64,000 nucleotides of DNA from Lactuca virosa (GCA_928212115.1 CAKMRJ010005745.1:223202570-223266569); one strand, 5' to 3'; positions 23,061-34,870 are shown, counted from the first letter of the stretch. The notes: generated by a model from the letters alone, not told the origin. A program made the numbers and translations.

Positions 23061-23756
23061 ATACTTCTATTGATTGATAAATATTCATTCTCTTCTTTGA
23101 AGAATATATAATCCTAGAAAATTGTTTATTTTCCCCATCATGCTCATCTCAAATTGGCTTTTCATTAGATTTTCGAATTCTCATGTCAAAGCAGGGTCAT
23201 TAGAGCCAAAAATAATATCATCGACATAAATTTGAACAAGCATGAGATGATTTCCAACTTTCTTTCGAAAGAGAGTAGGATCAATCGACCCTTGTTTAAA
23301 TTTCGATTGCTTTAAGAAATTAGTAAGAGTTGCATACCAGGCTCTTGGTGCTTGTTTTAACCCATAAACAGTTTTATCTAAAATATAACAATGATCAGGG
23401 AATTCTTCGTTAATAAAACCTGGGGGTTGTTCAACGTACACCGTTTCTTCGAGTTCACTATTTAGAAACACACACTTGACATCCATTTGATAGACATCAA
23501 AATCTTTGTGCGCTGCATAGGCTAAAAATATTCGAACTGCCTCAAGTCTTGCCACAGGGGCGACGTTTTCCTCATAGTCAATACCTTCTTGTCCTGAATA
23601 ACCTTTAACTACAAGCCTAGCTTTATTTCGAACATCATTACGATCTTTATCATTTTTTTTAACGATCCATTTTAAGCCTACAATTGAAACATCATTTGGT
23701 TTGGGAATTAATCTCCATACCTTGTTTCTTTCGAATTCAGCAAGTTCAGATTGCAT
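23061..23756 (-). pseudogene. Sirevirus reverse transcriptase
   Basis: This is the best-preserved RT in the element. Motifs in order are WRLIPKP, GLKWIVKKN, KARLVVKGYSGQEGIDY, VYQMDVKCVFLNSELEE, YGLKQAPRAWY and the catalytic QIYVDDIIFGS (YVDD codons at 23218-23229). The catalytic aspartates are intact. The open stretch (23181-23756) is 191 residues, and a stop at its C-terminal end separates it from the ILQRREYLSINR segment. In Copia the RT copies genomic RNA to cDNA. Confidence 0.88.
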
Positions 23757-23765
23757 AGAAACAAC

Positions 23766-25271
23766 CTAATCAAGATGTTCCATAGCAGCCTTGACTGATT
23801 TAGGTTCAATTTTCGAAATAAAAACATTGAACATGCAAAATTCTTGATGTACAGTAAGTACCTCATTCTTTGCATGAAGTTGAGCTCGTGTTAACACTCC
23901 TTCATGAGGATCATCAAGAATTTGTTCCTTTGGATGACTTCTAGTCCATCTTTCCATTGGAGGATATGCAGGATCAAAGTCCAAATGTGCATCATCAAAC
24001 ATTTCCTCAGTTTCAGATCCTTCACCTGCATTTGACAAATTATCGTTACTATCATGAAATTTATTAGTTTTAACATTCGAAACATTTGTATTATTTCCAA
24101 CTTGCTCCCCCTCAACAATTGGATTATTATCAGAATGCTCACCCTCGACATCAACATTCATTCTTTCTCTCTCCCCCTCAAAAGTATGCTCCCCCTCAAC
24201 TTGAGTAGGCAAATTCAAGGGCTCCCCCTCCACTTGAACATTCGGTACAACAGGCAGACATTCGTTATTTCATGAAGAATTTGTTGATGAAAGTTTATCA
24301 TTGTTATCTTGTGTGAGTGTGGACTCATCAGAATGTTTCGAAGCTTCAGGCACTCGATTGTCCTCAGCATTAACTTCTGAATCAATAGCACGATCTGGAA
24401 CACCAAAAATCAAATCATAATCAAAATCTAACAAATTCAAAGATTGAGATTCATTATTGGATTCATTCATTATTGGTTGTTGTTCGAAGATCTTATCAAC
24501 TTGTTTAACATAATAATCATCAAAAGTGAGATTAAATGTTTCTTCAATTTTCCTCGTTCGTTTGTTTAACACCCTGTAAGCAACCGAATTGTGCGAATAT
24601 CCCAAGAATATCCCTTCATCAGCTTTTGACTGAAATTTCGAAAGATTATCCTTGAGATTCATTATGAAGCACCTGCAACCAAAAACATGAAAAAATTTCA
24701 CATTCCGTATTCGGTTGTTAATAATTGCATAAGGAGTAATGTTAAAATGACGATGAATAAAAGATCGATTTTGAGTAAAACATGCAATGGAAACTGTTTC
24801 GGCCCATATATATTGAGGAAGATTCGCATATGTGAGCATTTTTCTTGCAGATTCACAAAATGAACGATTTCTCCTTTCAACTACACCATTCTGTTGAGGA
24901 GTGTAAGGTGAAGAGAAATTATGCGAAATTCCCTTTTCTGTTAGAAACGAATCAATAACATTGTTCTTAAATTCGGAGTCGTTGTCACTCTTGATCTTCC
25001 AAAGCTTTTTCTTCAAACTTAGTTGAATATGCTTGAGGAAGTCGGTCATTGCTTGAGCAGTTTCAGATTTCAGTCTTAGAAAATATACCCAAGTAAACCG
25101 TGAAAAGTCAGCAACAATGACCAATATGTATCTCTTCTTGTTGAGAGTCTCAACAGTCGAGGCTCCACATAGATCAATGTGAAGAAGTTCCAAAGGTTCA
25201 ACAATCTTTGAATCAATGACAATCGGATGACATTGTCTGTGTTGCTTTCCTTGTTCGCAAGCTGCACACAA
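23766..25271 (-). pseudogene. Sirevirus integrase core and hinge
   Basis: The integrase inserts cDNA. The 333-residue piece (24270-25271) begins with the end of the zinc domain (CAACEQGKQHR). The catalytic triad is visible as HIDLCG (Asp), KSDNDSEF (Asp) and NGVVERRNR (Glu). FHVFGCRCFI and EGIFLGYS follow, as in all Copia integrases. A stop near 24268 separates a second piece (23766-24233), an acidic hinge with repeated VEGE motifs coded by GAGGGGGAG runs, which leads into RT. The histidine part of the zinc domain is visible only in another frame at 25272-25370. Confidence 0.85.
24104..24231 (-). repeat. Four GAGGGGGAG runs in the coding hinge
   Basis: The minus strand has GAGGGGGAG near 24104, 24171, 24190 and 24223. 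They encode VEGE/EGE but look like polypurine tracts and resemble the true PPT core AGGGGGAG. Confidence 0.7.
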
Positions 25272-25346
25272 AGTATCATTATCAATTTTTAACAGGTAAA
25301 CCTATAACCAGATCATTTACCACCAATTTATTCAAATTCCAAAAAT

Positions 25347-25808
25347 TCAAATGAGAAAGTATTCGATGCTAGAGCCAACTAACATCGGAAGAAGCTTTCG
25401 AAAGCAAGCACACTGAGGGAATCCCAACGATTGTTTGAAGTCGAGAGTATACATAACATCTTTTCTTCTTGATTTGTGCAATACTTCCTTTGTGTCTACG
25501 TTTGAAATCACACTTCCTTCTTCACTAAACACCACATGATTGCCAGTTCCCACAACAAGTTGCGAAACACTTATCAAGTTATGTTGAAGACCTTCGACAT
25601 AAGCTACCTTGTTCACTGTGAATTTCCCATTTGTTACTTTTCCATATCCTTTGACTTGAAATTTGTTGTTATTGCCAAACTTCACCACTCCATCATTATC
25701 TAGACTTCGATAATCACACAAGTTGTCCTTCTTTCCAGTCATGTGATGAGAGCAACCACTAACAATATACCATTTTTCATCATATTGCTCGTCACTTAAA
25801 ACCTGCAA
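25347..25808 (-). pseudogene. Sirevirus aspartic protease region
   Basis: Copia protease should have a DSGCS-type active site. Here the frame reads WYIVSGCSHHMTG, so the catalytic Asp is Val while the rest of the site (SGCS-HMTG) is intact. Conserved VKGYGKV, AYVEGLQHNLISVSQL and the start of the pre-integrase segment follow. The protease would be inactive even without the stops on either side. Confidence 0.8.
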
Positions 25809-25892
25809 TCAATGAAAGAATTTAGGTCCCCAATACTATTTTGGTCCTTGGTTATTAGATTCAAAAACACTATGAAAAGAAGATCCTAAAAT

Positions 25893-27745
25893 CTAATTAC
25901 GAACATTAAATTTGAGACTATCAATGACATCAACTTCGTTAGTTAAAGGCACAGAAAAGTAAGTATTTTCATGTTTAGAATTTTCATTGACTTTCGCCTT
26001 TAGCTTCTTAGTTTGTTTCTTAGTAACCTTTTCTTTCAGAATGGCTCTCCATTGCTTAACAGAAGGATTTGATTCCTTTGATGAAGAACTTCCATTCGAA
26101 TATTCATTCAAATACTGTTCATATGCATCCTTAATTTGTTGTTGTGAAAACTTTTCTGACTGAAATGATTTTCCTTTTCCTTCGAGCCAATGGTTAATGT
26201 TTTTCGCATCTGACTTTCCTTTGACATACGAAGCTTTGCGAACATGTTTCGTAGGAGGGTTGGGAAAATGTTGTTGAGTTTGTTTGAGAGTCACATTACT
26301 TTTAGTACGGATTTTGTCGAACTTTTGAGTAGAAAACACCGGTTTCGTTTGAAAGGAAAAACGATTTTGAGCATTAGTTGGTTTATTCAAAAATCGGTTT
26401 TGTCGTGAAAAATGATTTTGTGTAAACCTTGGTTGTTGATATGAATTGAAATTCTTTGGTGTTTGATGATTTGTACACTTCTTTACACTTGATGTTTGAG
26501 CATTAGGTTTTTTGTATAATTTTGACTCTTAAGTTGTGGATTTTGAAAAATCATTTTGTGGTTTGTTTTGAGACAAATCTTTTTGATTTTGAGCGGGATT
26601 TTTCTTATTTTCAACTTTCTTTTGAAAAGAAGTCTGAACAGATTTAGGCTTTTCTGTTTAGAAAATTTATTTAGCACAACATTTGATTTCTTTCGTTACT
26701 CATTTTTTTGCCAAAAAAATTTTTTTCGTGCTTTTCTCTTTGAAATACCACTTTCTTTCGAAATCTTTTCAATTTGTTCCTTAAACTCTTGAGAATTAAT
26801 TTTGACATTTTGATAAACAATGTCATCTTGTTTTGAAACATCTTTTGATTTTTCAGATTTTTCAACCCAAACTCGTTGTGGTTTTTGTTGTTGAAAAGTG
26901 TTAGAATTCTTTGTGAGATTGTTTTCGATAGTGCTTTGATTTGAGAAAAATCCTTCTTTTGATGCTTTCTTATTATCTTCGTCAACCATGTTATTAAATT
27001 CAGGTTTAACATTATCACAATTTCCTTTTGTGACAGAAACCTAATTCAGAAAGATAACCTCATCTGAGCATTTGAAATTCAGATACACAACTGTGTTTGT
27101 TTCAAGGTAATGAGAACCTTTTTCCTTCATAATTGTGTCGAATTTCTCAGTTTCATCAAAAACCTGATCAACAACTACCCTTGGAATGGTTATTTCTTTC
27201 GAAACGTCATCATTGTCATTTTTATTGTCTGTTTGGCTTTCTTCGACAGTCACATGCTCATGATCATTAACTTTCGAAGTTGAAGGTTTGTCAGTGTCAA
27301 CTTTAACCGAAGTATCATTACATTTTTCTTTGCCTTTAGCCAATGAGGTGACATTAATGACAAAAAACTGAAAACAATCGATAACTTCCTCCTCTTCAAT
27401 TTCACTAATATCATCAGAATCATCTTCGATATCAAAATATGCCTATCTATTATCTAGAACCTTATCGAATTCAACAATTGTTTGCTCACAATCATAGAAA
27501 ATAGAGTCAATTTTCTACCTTTCGAATGCTAAAAAGGGAAAAAGTTTGCTATGTTGTTCTTTGCTAATATCCGAAGAATGATGCAATGCTGTCAATTTAC
27601 TATATAATCTTTTGGCAGAGTTATAGTAGATATTTCGCTTTTTTAAGAAAAGCTTAACATATGCGCTTAAACTATCCCTATCACACATCAAATTTGTTAT
27701 TTTCCTATCTAAGTATTCTACTTTCATTTTCTTTGAATCCAACAT
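25893..27745 (-). pseudogene. Sirevirus gag-pol linker, low complexity
   Basis: Minus-strand coding continues as Lys-, Asn-, Ser- and Glu-rich pieces (27515-27745, 27041-27343, 26696-26989, 25893-26390). The first three share one frame with gag; the last shares the pol frame, so a frame change occurs between about 26690 and 26390. No catalytic motif is seen. A long poorly conserved gag C-terminus/pol N-terminus is usual in Sireviruses. Confidence 0.6.
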
Positions 27746-27901
27746 CCTCTGAGTTTCTAAGAGTTATGTGTTTGACTTCTTAGCATCATTACTAGCAGAA
27801 ATAAGTAGATCGTTAACGTAAGTAATAGCAACATCAAACTCAGATAGAATCGAATCATATGCACTAGAGGGGATACTAAAAGATTGTAAAAGAGAACGTA
27901 C

Positions 27902-29230
27902 CTAAGAAGTCATTGGTGATTTCTGCGAAGATGTTGAAACAAAGCACTTCCCAATTATCTTCTCTTCCTCTTCTTCCTCATGCACAACAAACATAGCCCC
28001 ATGTGTAGGGTTTCGCATTTCGTCTTCGTCAGAACCAGATGACCAAATCTGGTATGTACCATCTTCTTTATCCACACCTTTGGCTGCCAGTGACAATCCT
28101 TTTGCTTTTGCACGAACCTCTTCCAACCTTTCAACGTAAAGTGCTTCGTCTTCTACCCTATTCTTCTTCTCATCATGCTTCCGAAGCATACATTCATTTT
28201 CCATATGATTTTCCCCATTACAGTAATGGCAGTCGAATCCAACATCGCCTTTTAGCTCTTTCTCTTTTTTCTCTTCCTCAGCACGAACCTCCTTTTTCTC
28301 AACCTTTTTTTCACCACTCCCAGATTTTCTAGCAAAACATCCCATCACATCACTTATTTTCGACCTTGCATTGAATAGCTTCTTGAAAAATTTCTTTACT
28401 CGGTTCTTAGAGTAAAATTCAACAGCCTCATCATCAAAGTTTACAATCAATCCTTCATCATCCGAATCTTCCTTCTCTGTAGCCTCTTTCTCAGCTTCCC
28501 TTCTAGTAACTTTCGAAACCACAGCAAGCGGACAACCCAGACTGATCTTTGCTTCTTCAGCTATTTCATTTACCTCAGATTCATGAGTTTTTAACAGATT
28601 GTATAGATAATCCAATGAGAAATAATCGAAAATCTTTTGTGTCTTCACCATCAGACTAACATTTCGCCACTCTTTGCGAAGCCCCATAATGAATGTGAGA
28701 TTAAACTCCATTGTTGACCTGGTGATCCCATATCGATTTCACTTGTAGATAAGCTCATTCAGACGATCATAGTACAATTCGATAGATTCACCTTCTTTCT
28801 GTTTAAATTTTCTTAATTCAACCAGATAATTTTTCACTGAATTGATTTTTGTCTTTTCACTTCCTAGAGACTTTTCCTTCAGAGTATTCCAGGTCACTTT
28901 TTCAGTTTTACAGCTACGAATATAATTGTAAACAATAGGAGGTAGAGCACCTATGAGTTCTCTCATACACTTCTTCTCATTCTTCAATAATCTTTCAGTT
29001 TGTTCATTGACAATTTGATTGTTGGAAGAAGTTCCCATACTCTGAACAGCAGGAGGTGGACGAACATCACCGAGAATACACTTCCATAATTCTTTATCAA
29101 TTCCGTTTAATTAATCCTCCATACAATCAACCCACTGATTGTAGTACTCAGGAATCAACATTGGAATCTTTGTTGATGAACTAAAAAGGTGAGAATAAGA
29201 CGTCATCGTGTTCATGTTGAAGTTCGCCAT
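27902..29230 (-). pseudogene. Sirevirus gag with zinc knuckle, two in-frame stops
   Basis: Gag packages element RNA into particles. The likely start is the ATG whose complement is 29228-29230 (MANFNMNTMTSYSHLF). The frame continues through YYNQWVDCMED, then YNYIRSCKTEKVTWNTLKE and YDRLNELIYK, the pattern of the UBN2 family of plant Copia gags. A zinc knuckle of form CX2CX4HX4C is intact (CHYCNGENHMENEC). Only two stops interrupt the frame, at 29111-29113 and 28739-28741. A long acidic tail (EEEEEEKIIG) ends at 27902. Confidence 0.85.
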
Positions 29231-29452
29231 TGTTGTACGAAATGTTTTTGAGAAAAGCTCAAATTGGAATGAGATCAAACAGCTAAAACACTCGGAATTC
29301 ACCAAGCGAACACTCGATTTAGCAACTAAAATGCATAATCGACTCACAACAAAAGATCTAAGATGATTTTCTAAAGCAAAAAAGCGGAAAATTGAGATCT
29401 AACACGAGACTCAAAAGTTTTTCAAAAACTCAGAAAATTAGAAGAATTCTGT

Positions 29453-29475
29453 ATGAATCCCGCTCAGATACAAAA
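29453..29475 (-). promoter_or_regulatory. Degenerate primer-binding site of the Sirevirus
   Basis: Next to the 5' LTR the minus strand reads TTGTATCTGAGC, 10 of 12 bases of the initiator-Met site TGGTATCAGAGC, four bases from the LTR. A different primer tRNA cannot be excluded. Confidence 0.5.
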
Positions 29476-29786
29476 TGTAGTTGCAATGAAATCGAGTATG
29501 TAATACAAGATCAGAGTAGAGTATGAATGATGAACACAAGTTATAAATAATATATGTTTGGCTCGATTATGCTTTCAATGAGTACAAAGAGTTTTAGACA
29601 ATTACACGAAAGTTCTTATCTATCTCTAGTACACCTCCCTATTTATAGGGAACATGAAAGCAAACAAAAAATACAAGGGACTAGACACTGTAAACTTCGA
29701 AACATAATGTGCCCTTGTAATAAAGTTACAAACTTCCGAAACTAACTATGACCTTCGACATCTCACAACTATATTCGACATTTACA
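29476..29786 (-). repeat. 5' LTR of the Sirevirus
   Basis: 311 bp, the same length as the other LTR. The minus-strand TATA box is at 29639-29648. TSD TGAAG follows at 29787-29791. Confidence 0.93.
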
Positions 29787-30197
29787 TGAAGCAAAGCTTG
29801 GATCTGGGAATTTGGCTTCCTTCTCCATCATCTACAGGTATACAGTTCATACCTTTATGATTTTATTGATAGATCTCCTGTTAGGTTCTTTTTATGCATC
29901 TTTTTGGTCCCAGATGCTCCATCTTGAGCATGGCATATTCTGGATGTTTTGAGTTGTCCTTTCAGACCCTTGGAGTGGTCCTTAATCATAAAAATGAGGT
30001 CCTAATGGATAGAAGTGTCCCATTCATTTGGTAGAAGGGTCTTAATGGATGAAGAGTTTGTATTAAGAATATTTGGACGTATAAAGTCATAAAGTTGGAG
30101 AATTTATGACTCTAAGGTGCATTTGGACCATGGATTTGAAGTTTGCACTTAAGTGCTTAAGCTATTAAGCACTTATTGGAGTTTAGACTCTACAAGG

Positions 30198-30310
30198 GTA
30201 AGCCCCGCTTAAGGAGGAGTACTCCCCGCATACTCGGTCAACCTCCCCGTTGTGGGTCAATGTGAGGCTCGATGTACGCCCTGCGTACCGAAGGAGTACG
30301 CCCGACATAC
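30198..30310. repeat. Palindrome pairs in the Gypsy B left LTR
   Basis: Pair GTAAGCCCCGCTTAA (30198) / GTACTCCCCGCATAC (30219), offset 21; pair GTACGCCCTGCGTAC (30274) / GTACGCCCGACATAC (30296), offset 22. GTACGCCCTGCGTAC has perfect arms. Confidence 0.85.
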
Positions 30311-30949
30311 GCCTTTTGATGGGATTTCAGACATTGGGCTTTGAGTGTTGGGCCAACTTTTGGGCTTGAATTGTTGGGCCTTTTTGGTCTACCTGAGTAT
30401 GAGTGTTTCGGGCCAAGGGAAAAGTTGGACTTTAGGATAAGGCCAAATAAGGGTTTTAGGCCCAATGGGCCTTGTGTAATTTTGGGCTTTTGGATCAAGA
30501 ATTGGTCATGGGTCTTGGCCCAATTATGGATATTGTAAAGTGGAGATTTAACCAAGGTTTGGTTATTAGTCAAGGATGGTAATTCAATTTTTAATTGGAT
30601 GTTTATTTGTTGTGATAGTTCAAGATTTTAGTGGACTAGCAGCCGGAGGTTTCCTGTGTGATTCGTCAGTGTGATGTGAGTGTTCCTCACTGTACTTATT
30701 GGGTCGAAGGTACCAAGGCAACCCTTTTCGATTGATTATCCTGGTTATTGCATGATTGAGTATTGTAGTGACCTGTTAGATACGTATCCTGGTAGATAGG
30801 ATAATGTTATGCTTAGTGATCTGTAAGATCAGCTTGTTTGTCTGTTGACTGGTTATATGTTTATTTGTTATGTAAATTTCGACATGTTATGTGTGGTTGG
30901 GTTGAGGAAGTCTTGCTTTATGCTGAAGGCCAACAGATCCACGGCGTCC

Positions 30950-31110
30950 TAGATAGCCTGAAGGCCAGTGGGGCGTACCAGTCAGGTCGAAGGCCCGGAG
31001 AAGGTTCCAGATAGGATGAAGGCTCGAAGTGGCGTACCAGTCATGCTAAAGGTTCTGTGAGCATACCAAATAGACTGTAGGCCGGTGGGGCGTTCTAGTC
31101 AGACTGAAGG
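30950..31110 (+). repeat. Minisatellite in the Gypsy B left LTR
   Basis: About five units of roughly 25-33 bp contain GCGTACCAGTCAGGTCGAAG or close variants followed by GCC. The right LTR has the same block at about 48590-48755. Confidence 0.8.
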
Positions 31111-31162
31111 CTTTGTATGCATGTCGTTTATTGTATTGGTTTTGTGTTGTGTTGGTACTTTG

Positions 31163-31216
31163 GGGGAAACTCACTAAGCTTTAGGCTTACAGTTTTGGAT
31201 TATGTTTCAGGTAACT
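31163..31216 (+). promoter_or_regulatory. CTCACTAAGC...TTTCAGGTA block, Gypsy B left LTR
   Basis: GGGGGAAACTCACTAAGC, then GGCTTACAG, then TTATGTTTCAGGTAAC. Right LTR counterpart at about 48806-48860. It closely matches the block in solo LTR C. Confidence 0.55.
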
Positions 31217-31388
31217 CAGAGGATCGTGGAAATGGCGAAGGCGTGATTTTGCACCTCTTCATGTTATGTTTTGGGATTTTGGGAAAAACTCTGGTGATAA
31301 ACACGTTTTGAAAACTATTATGAAAACATTTATGAATTTGGTTGGTTTGGAAAATTTTAAATTTTCTTGAAATTTTATGAATGTTACA

Positions 31389-31404
31389 AGTTGGTATCCG
31401 AGCC
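31389..31404 (+). promoter_or_regulatory. Primer-binding site of Gypsy B
   Basis: AGTTGGTATCCGAGCC starts directly after the LTR end at 31388. It is the initiator-Met site with one change (CAG to CCG). Confidence 0.85.
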
Positions 31405-32217
31405 CTGGTTTGAGTGAATTGAAGGAACACTCGTGTGAATCTAGTCTCAAACTAAGGAAAAAGATTTTAAAAAAAGCAATTTCCAAATGGTTTTCAAAAT
31501 GATAGAGGAGGATGCAAGGTGTGCGATCAGCCGGAGCCAGTAAGTAACCCCAAATTACCAAACAATTTATTGAGATTATGTTATGTTATGATTAGAAAAA
31601 CATGCTAGTGTCAGGATAGGGATCCTCAAGAATCATATGATAGAATTGTCGTATATTTGATGCCTTATCTCCTGTAGAGCTCCCTATTGATTGTTGTATG
31701 ACTCTTTCGTGTGTGAACTAGCTATTGAATGAATGCGCTAAGTCAGATACTACATGGGTTAAATGGTCATGGGGTAAGGGAATCGGTCCTACCGCACAAC
31801 TCTTGTTTGAGTCCAACCATTGTGGGATTGAATCCGTTAGCTTAAGATTGTTTAGGTCATGTAGTATGTGACAGAATTAATGCAATAGTTATTTGGCACC
31901 AATGGAGGGTCGTGTGGCAGTTAGTTGTACGATGAGTTATGTCGGGTCAACCGGCCAGTCGATAGGTGTATCCTTCCTCTAGGAAGTGAGTGTAGAATGC
32001 CTCCGTATGTTAGAGGGAAGTTTATGGTTAAGTTTGTTGTGAAAATCCTCTGAGACAACTACGGGTAGGTGTGGAAGGTAGTATGGGCCCGTACTACTGA
32101 AAGCATAGGACCCGTACGAGTAGCAAGGAAGTTACAACCCCTAGGGCTTCGTTGGGAGTTGGTTCCCCGTTTTGGTTTTATGTGATATCTTATATATTCC
32201 TGGTGTATTTCAGTATC
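31405..32217 (+). other. Gypsy B untranslated leader
   Basis: There is no coding. It shares with Gypsy A the GCACAACTCTTGTTTGAGTC block (near 31793) and the GTGTGGAAGGTAGTATGGGC block followed by ACTACTGAAAGCATAGGA (about 32069-32110). The latter block also survives in the non-autonomous family. Confidence 0.7.
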
Positions 32218-33405
32218 GTGACTACAAGGCAATTTGACACTGGATTCGGGTCAGGATCAGGAGCTGGCAGACAGATTGGAGCTGATGAGTTGGATGTCAG
32301 GATCAGGGAGATTCTCCATGAAGAGGTTGTGACTATCATCGGGGATCAGATACCGGAGTTATTTGGGTCTATTCAGACCGTGATGACAGAGTCCTTTGAT
32401 CGCAGATACGCAACCATTGCTGAGACTGCTGCTACTACAGCCTCCGCAGCTGCAGGTGTTGGACAGGGTTGGGTTTTTCAGTATCGGGACTTCGATAATA
32501 CGATGTCCCTAACTTTTTATGGAGTTTAAGACCCGATCGTAGCCATGAGTTGGCTATCTAATGTTGAGGGATGCTTTTTCACCTACTCTTGCCCAGCTGA
32601 ACAGAAGGTCAGGTGCGCTCTAAACCTCTTGAGGTCCGGAGCGAAGGATTAGTGGAGACTTGTTACGGGATAGTATTCTGCTGAGCATAAGGTAGCGGTG
32701 ACTTGGGATCATTTCATCGAGATGTATCGTACTCGTTATGTGCCGTGAGTTGAGCGTGAGAGATTGGCCCAGGAGTTTTTGGATCTGAGGCAGGGATGAG
32801 AGTCGGTGACGGAGATCACCCAGATCTTTACAAACATGGCCATGTTATGCCCTGAGTTTGCTTCAGAGCAGGCTCAGATGACCCGTTACTTGAGCATGCT
32901 CAAGACGGATATCAGGCAGTTTATTTCCACCCAACAGTTTGATTCTTTGTTGGAGTTGCAGGAGGCCACCAGGCGGCGTGGACTTGAGATAGATCTTCAG
33001 TTGAAGGAGTAGAGACCGGCCCCAAAACAATCACGACCGGCGCCAAAGCGGTTCAAAGCCGTTGATTCTAGGTCTGAGGGTCAGCGAGGTCGCACTAGTG
33101 GGAAGTGCGGAAAGGTTCATGACGAGGTTTGTCGATCAGGAGGGATATGCTACAAGTATGGCAGGGAGGGGCACTATGCGAGCGATTGCCGCCAGTTAGC
33201 CCCAGTTCAGAGTATGAGGATTTTCTATCATTGTGATCAGGTTGGCCATGTGAAGGTCAACTGTCTGTTAGTCGCTATCAAGCTGGTGCAGGCCCCCACG
33301 CCAGCTACATTGAGGATCACTGATGGACGCCTGGGGAAGGCGGAGCCGCCGAGGGCTCGGGGTCACCTTTTCAGATCATTACCGAGGAGGCCAGTGCAAC
33401 TCTAG
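32218..33405 (+). pseudogene. Gypsy B gag with two zinc knuckles, broken
   Basis: Gag begins near 32218, where ATG seems to have become GTG before ACTACAAGGCAA. Recognisable parts are VVTIIGDQIPELFGSIQTVM, DPIVAMSWLSNVEGCFFTYS, then YVP*VERERLAQEFLDLRQG and MTRYLSMLKTDIRQFIS. Two CCHC knuckles end the protein: CYKYGREGHYASDC (second Cys is Tyr) and YHCDQVGHVKVNC (first Cys is Tyr), so both have lost a ligand. Stops lie at 32527, 32650, 32671, 32746, 32797 and 33010, all in one frame, so the frame itself is largely intact and decay is by point mutation. Confidence 0.85.
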
Positions 33406-33727
33406 ATGTTGTTGATGGTATGTTTCTATCCGCTATCTTGTTGAATATGTTTATATTATAATTATTTATATTTGTACTTTTGTTAGGTACGTTCCCAGTG
33501 AACTCTTTTCCTGCTTTAGTGTTGTTTGACTGGAGTATGAGTCGGTCCTTTGTTTCTCGATCATTTAGTAGGGAGTTAACTATGCCCTTAAGGGAGTTGG
33601 AGTGTCCGTTGCGAGTTTCTATCGCCAACGAACACGGGGTTTCTGCTTCTTCAGTGTATCAGGGTTGTGTTCTGGAGATTTTTGGGGTATCTATCACACC
33701 CCAAAACCGGAACAGCAGAAACGTTCG

Positions 33728-33741
33728 GGGGGGGGGGGGAG
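33728..33741. repeat. G homopolymer tract
   Basis: About 12-14 G residues lie near the end of solo LTR D. The length may be an assembly uncertainty. Confidence 0.8.
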
Positions 33742-34559
33742 GACGTCATGTACAGTATCACAACAGTACATAATAGTAAACAAGCAACAACATCATACAT
33801 TGCATTAATAGTAATATTTTAATACAAGTGTGTTCTGAAGTTTATAAGACACCAAAAGTGAATAATCAAAATAAGAGATGAGTCTTAAACGTGCTCCATC
33901 TTCTCAAAACCTGGTCATCGGTACCTGTCTACTGGTCACCTGAGAATACAAGTTATTTTGAAAACATAGATCAGCATTAAAGCTGGTGAGTTCATAAGTA
34001 TTTTAGTGTCATAGCTTGTATAAGTTTGAAGTAAGTAGTTGTAAATGTTTGATGTAAAAGTTTGTAAGTGTTGGATGTAAATGTTTGTAAACTTCCTAGA
34101 AAATCCTATATTTTCTACTAAAGTAGTCTTCTACCAAGACTCAACTGTTCTCTATGTTTGTTCTTTTGTAAAAGTATGAGTTTTCCCAAAGTATGACTAT
34201 CATTACCAAAATATAGTTTCTCATTACCGTTTATGTGAGAAGATCACAATGTGAATGAAATGGGAAAATAAAGACATACTGTAGTTTTATCTAGGTAACT
34301 ACTAATGTACTAACTACCTTTAACTTGTTAGTTAATTAAGGTAAAATGTGATATGATTGTAACCATACTTGATCGACCAGTAAAACACGATGTTCGAGTC
34401 GTCGAAATTATATGACATTCGTCACCCGCAGACCTGCAGGTCCCACTATAGCTAGCAGCAAGTTGTAGGAGGGTCAGTCCCGTATAGATCTATACACAAA
34501 TTCATGCTCTCCCTCTAGGAGACTCTGGGTACAAAACGTGACACAGCAGTATATGCGGA

Positions 34560-34870
34560 GCCATGAAGTAGTATCTCACATTAATGTTATAGTATTCTTG
34601 TATTTGTATAGTATGTACTTGTGTAGTGTATGTTCTCTCTGTCTAGTATGTAGTATGTTCTCTAGTGTATAGTGGGTACTGAGTACTGATTCTTGTTATA
34701 GTATTCTCTTTCTGTTTATCTTTTATAGTGAGTATTGACTCTCGTTATAGTATTCTCTTTCTGTTTCTCTTTATAGTGAGTACTGTCTCTCGTTATAGTA
34801 TGTACTGACTCATGTATGAACTGACTCTTTGTGTGTCTCATTGTTCTAGTAATAGTATTAGTGACTTCCT
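34560..34870 (-). repeat. Tandem repeats in solo LTR D
   Basis: Several degenerate units contain AGTGAGTACTGACTCTCG and TTATAGTATTCTCTTTCTG. The position in the LTR is like that of the minisatellites in the other Gypsy LTRs. Confidence 0.75.

Larger units (their letters stand above)
14031..29786 (-). mobile_element. Sirevirus-like Copia element with env-like ORF
   Basis: The element is 15,756 bp including solo LTR C, about 13.4 kb without it. The LTRs are 311 bp (14031-14341 and 29476-29786) and TSD TGAAG lies at 14026-14030 and 29787-29791. Minus-strand order is gag, protease, integrase, RT, RNase H, a T-rich spacer and a long extra ORF ending just before the 3' LTR. Size, Copia domain order and the extra 3' ORF are typical of Sirevirus (SIRE/Maximus). 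I count about 21 LTR differences in 311 bp (about 7%). Internal stops and frameshifts make it inactive. Confidence 0.88.
13655..31388 (+). repeat. Left LTR of Gypsy B, split by the Sirevirus
   Basis: It starts TGCAACATCC (TGTAACATCC in the right LTR) and ends ATGTTACA before the PBS. A TATA-like TATTTAAA lies near 13891. It has three clear palindrome pairs (13779/13800, 30198/30219, 30274/30296), a minisatellite (30950-31110) and the CTCACTAAGC...TTTCAGGTA block (31163-31216). The Sirevirus interrupts it at 14030. Confidence 0.88.
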
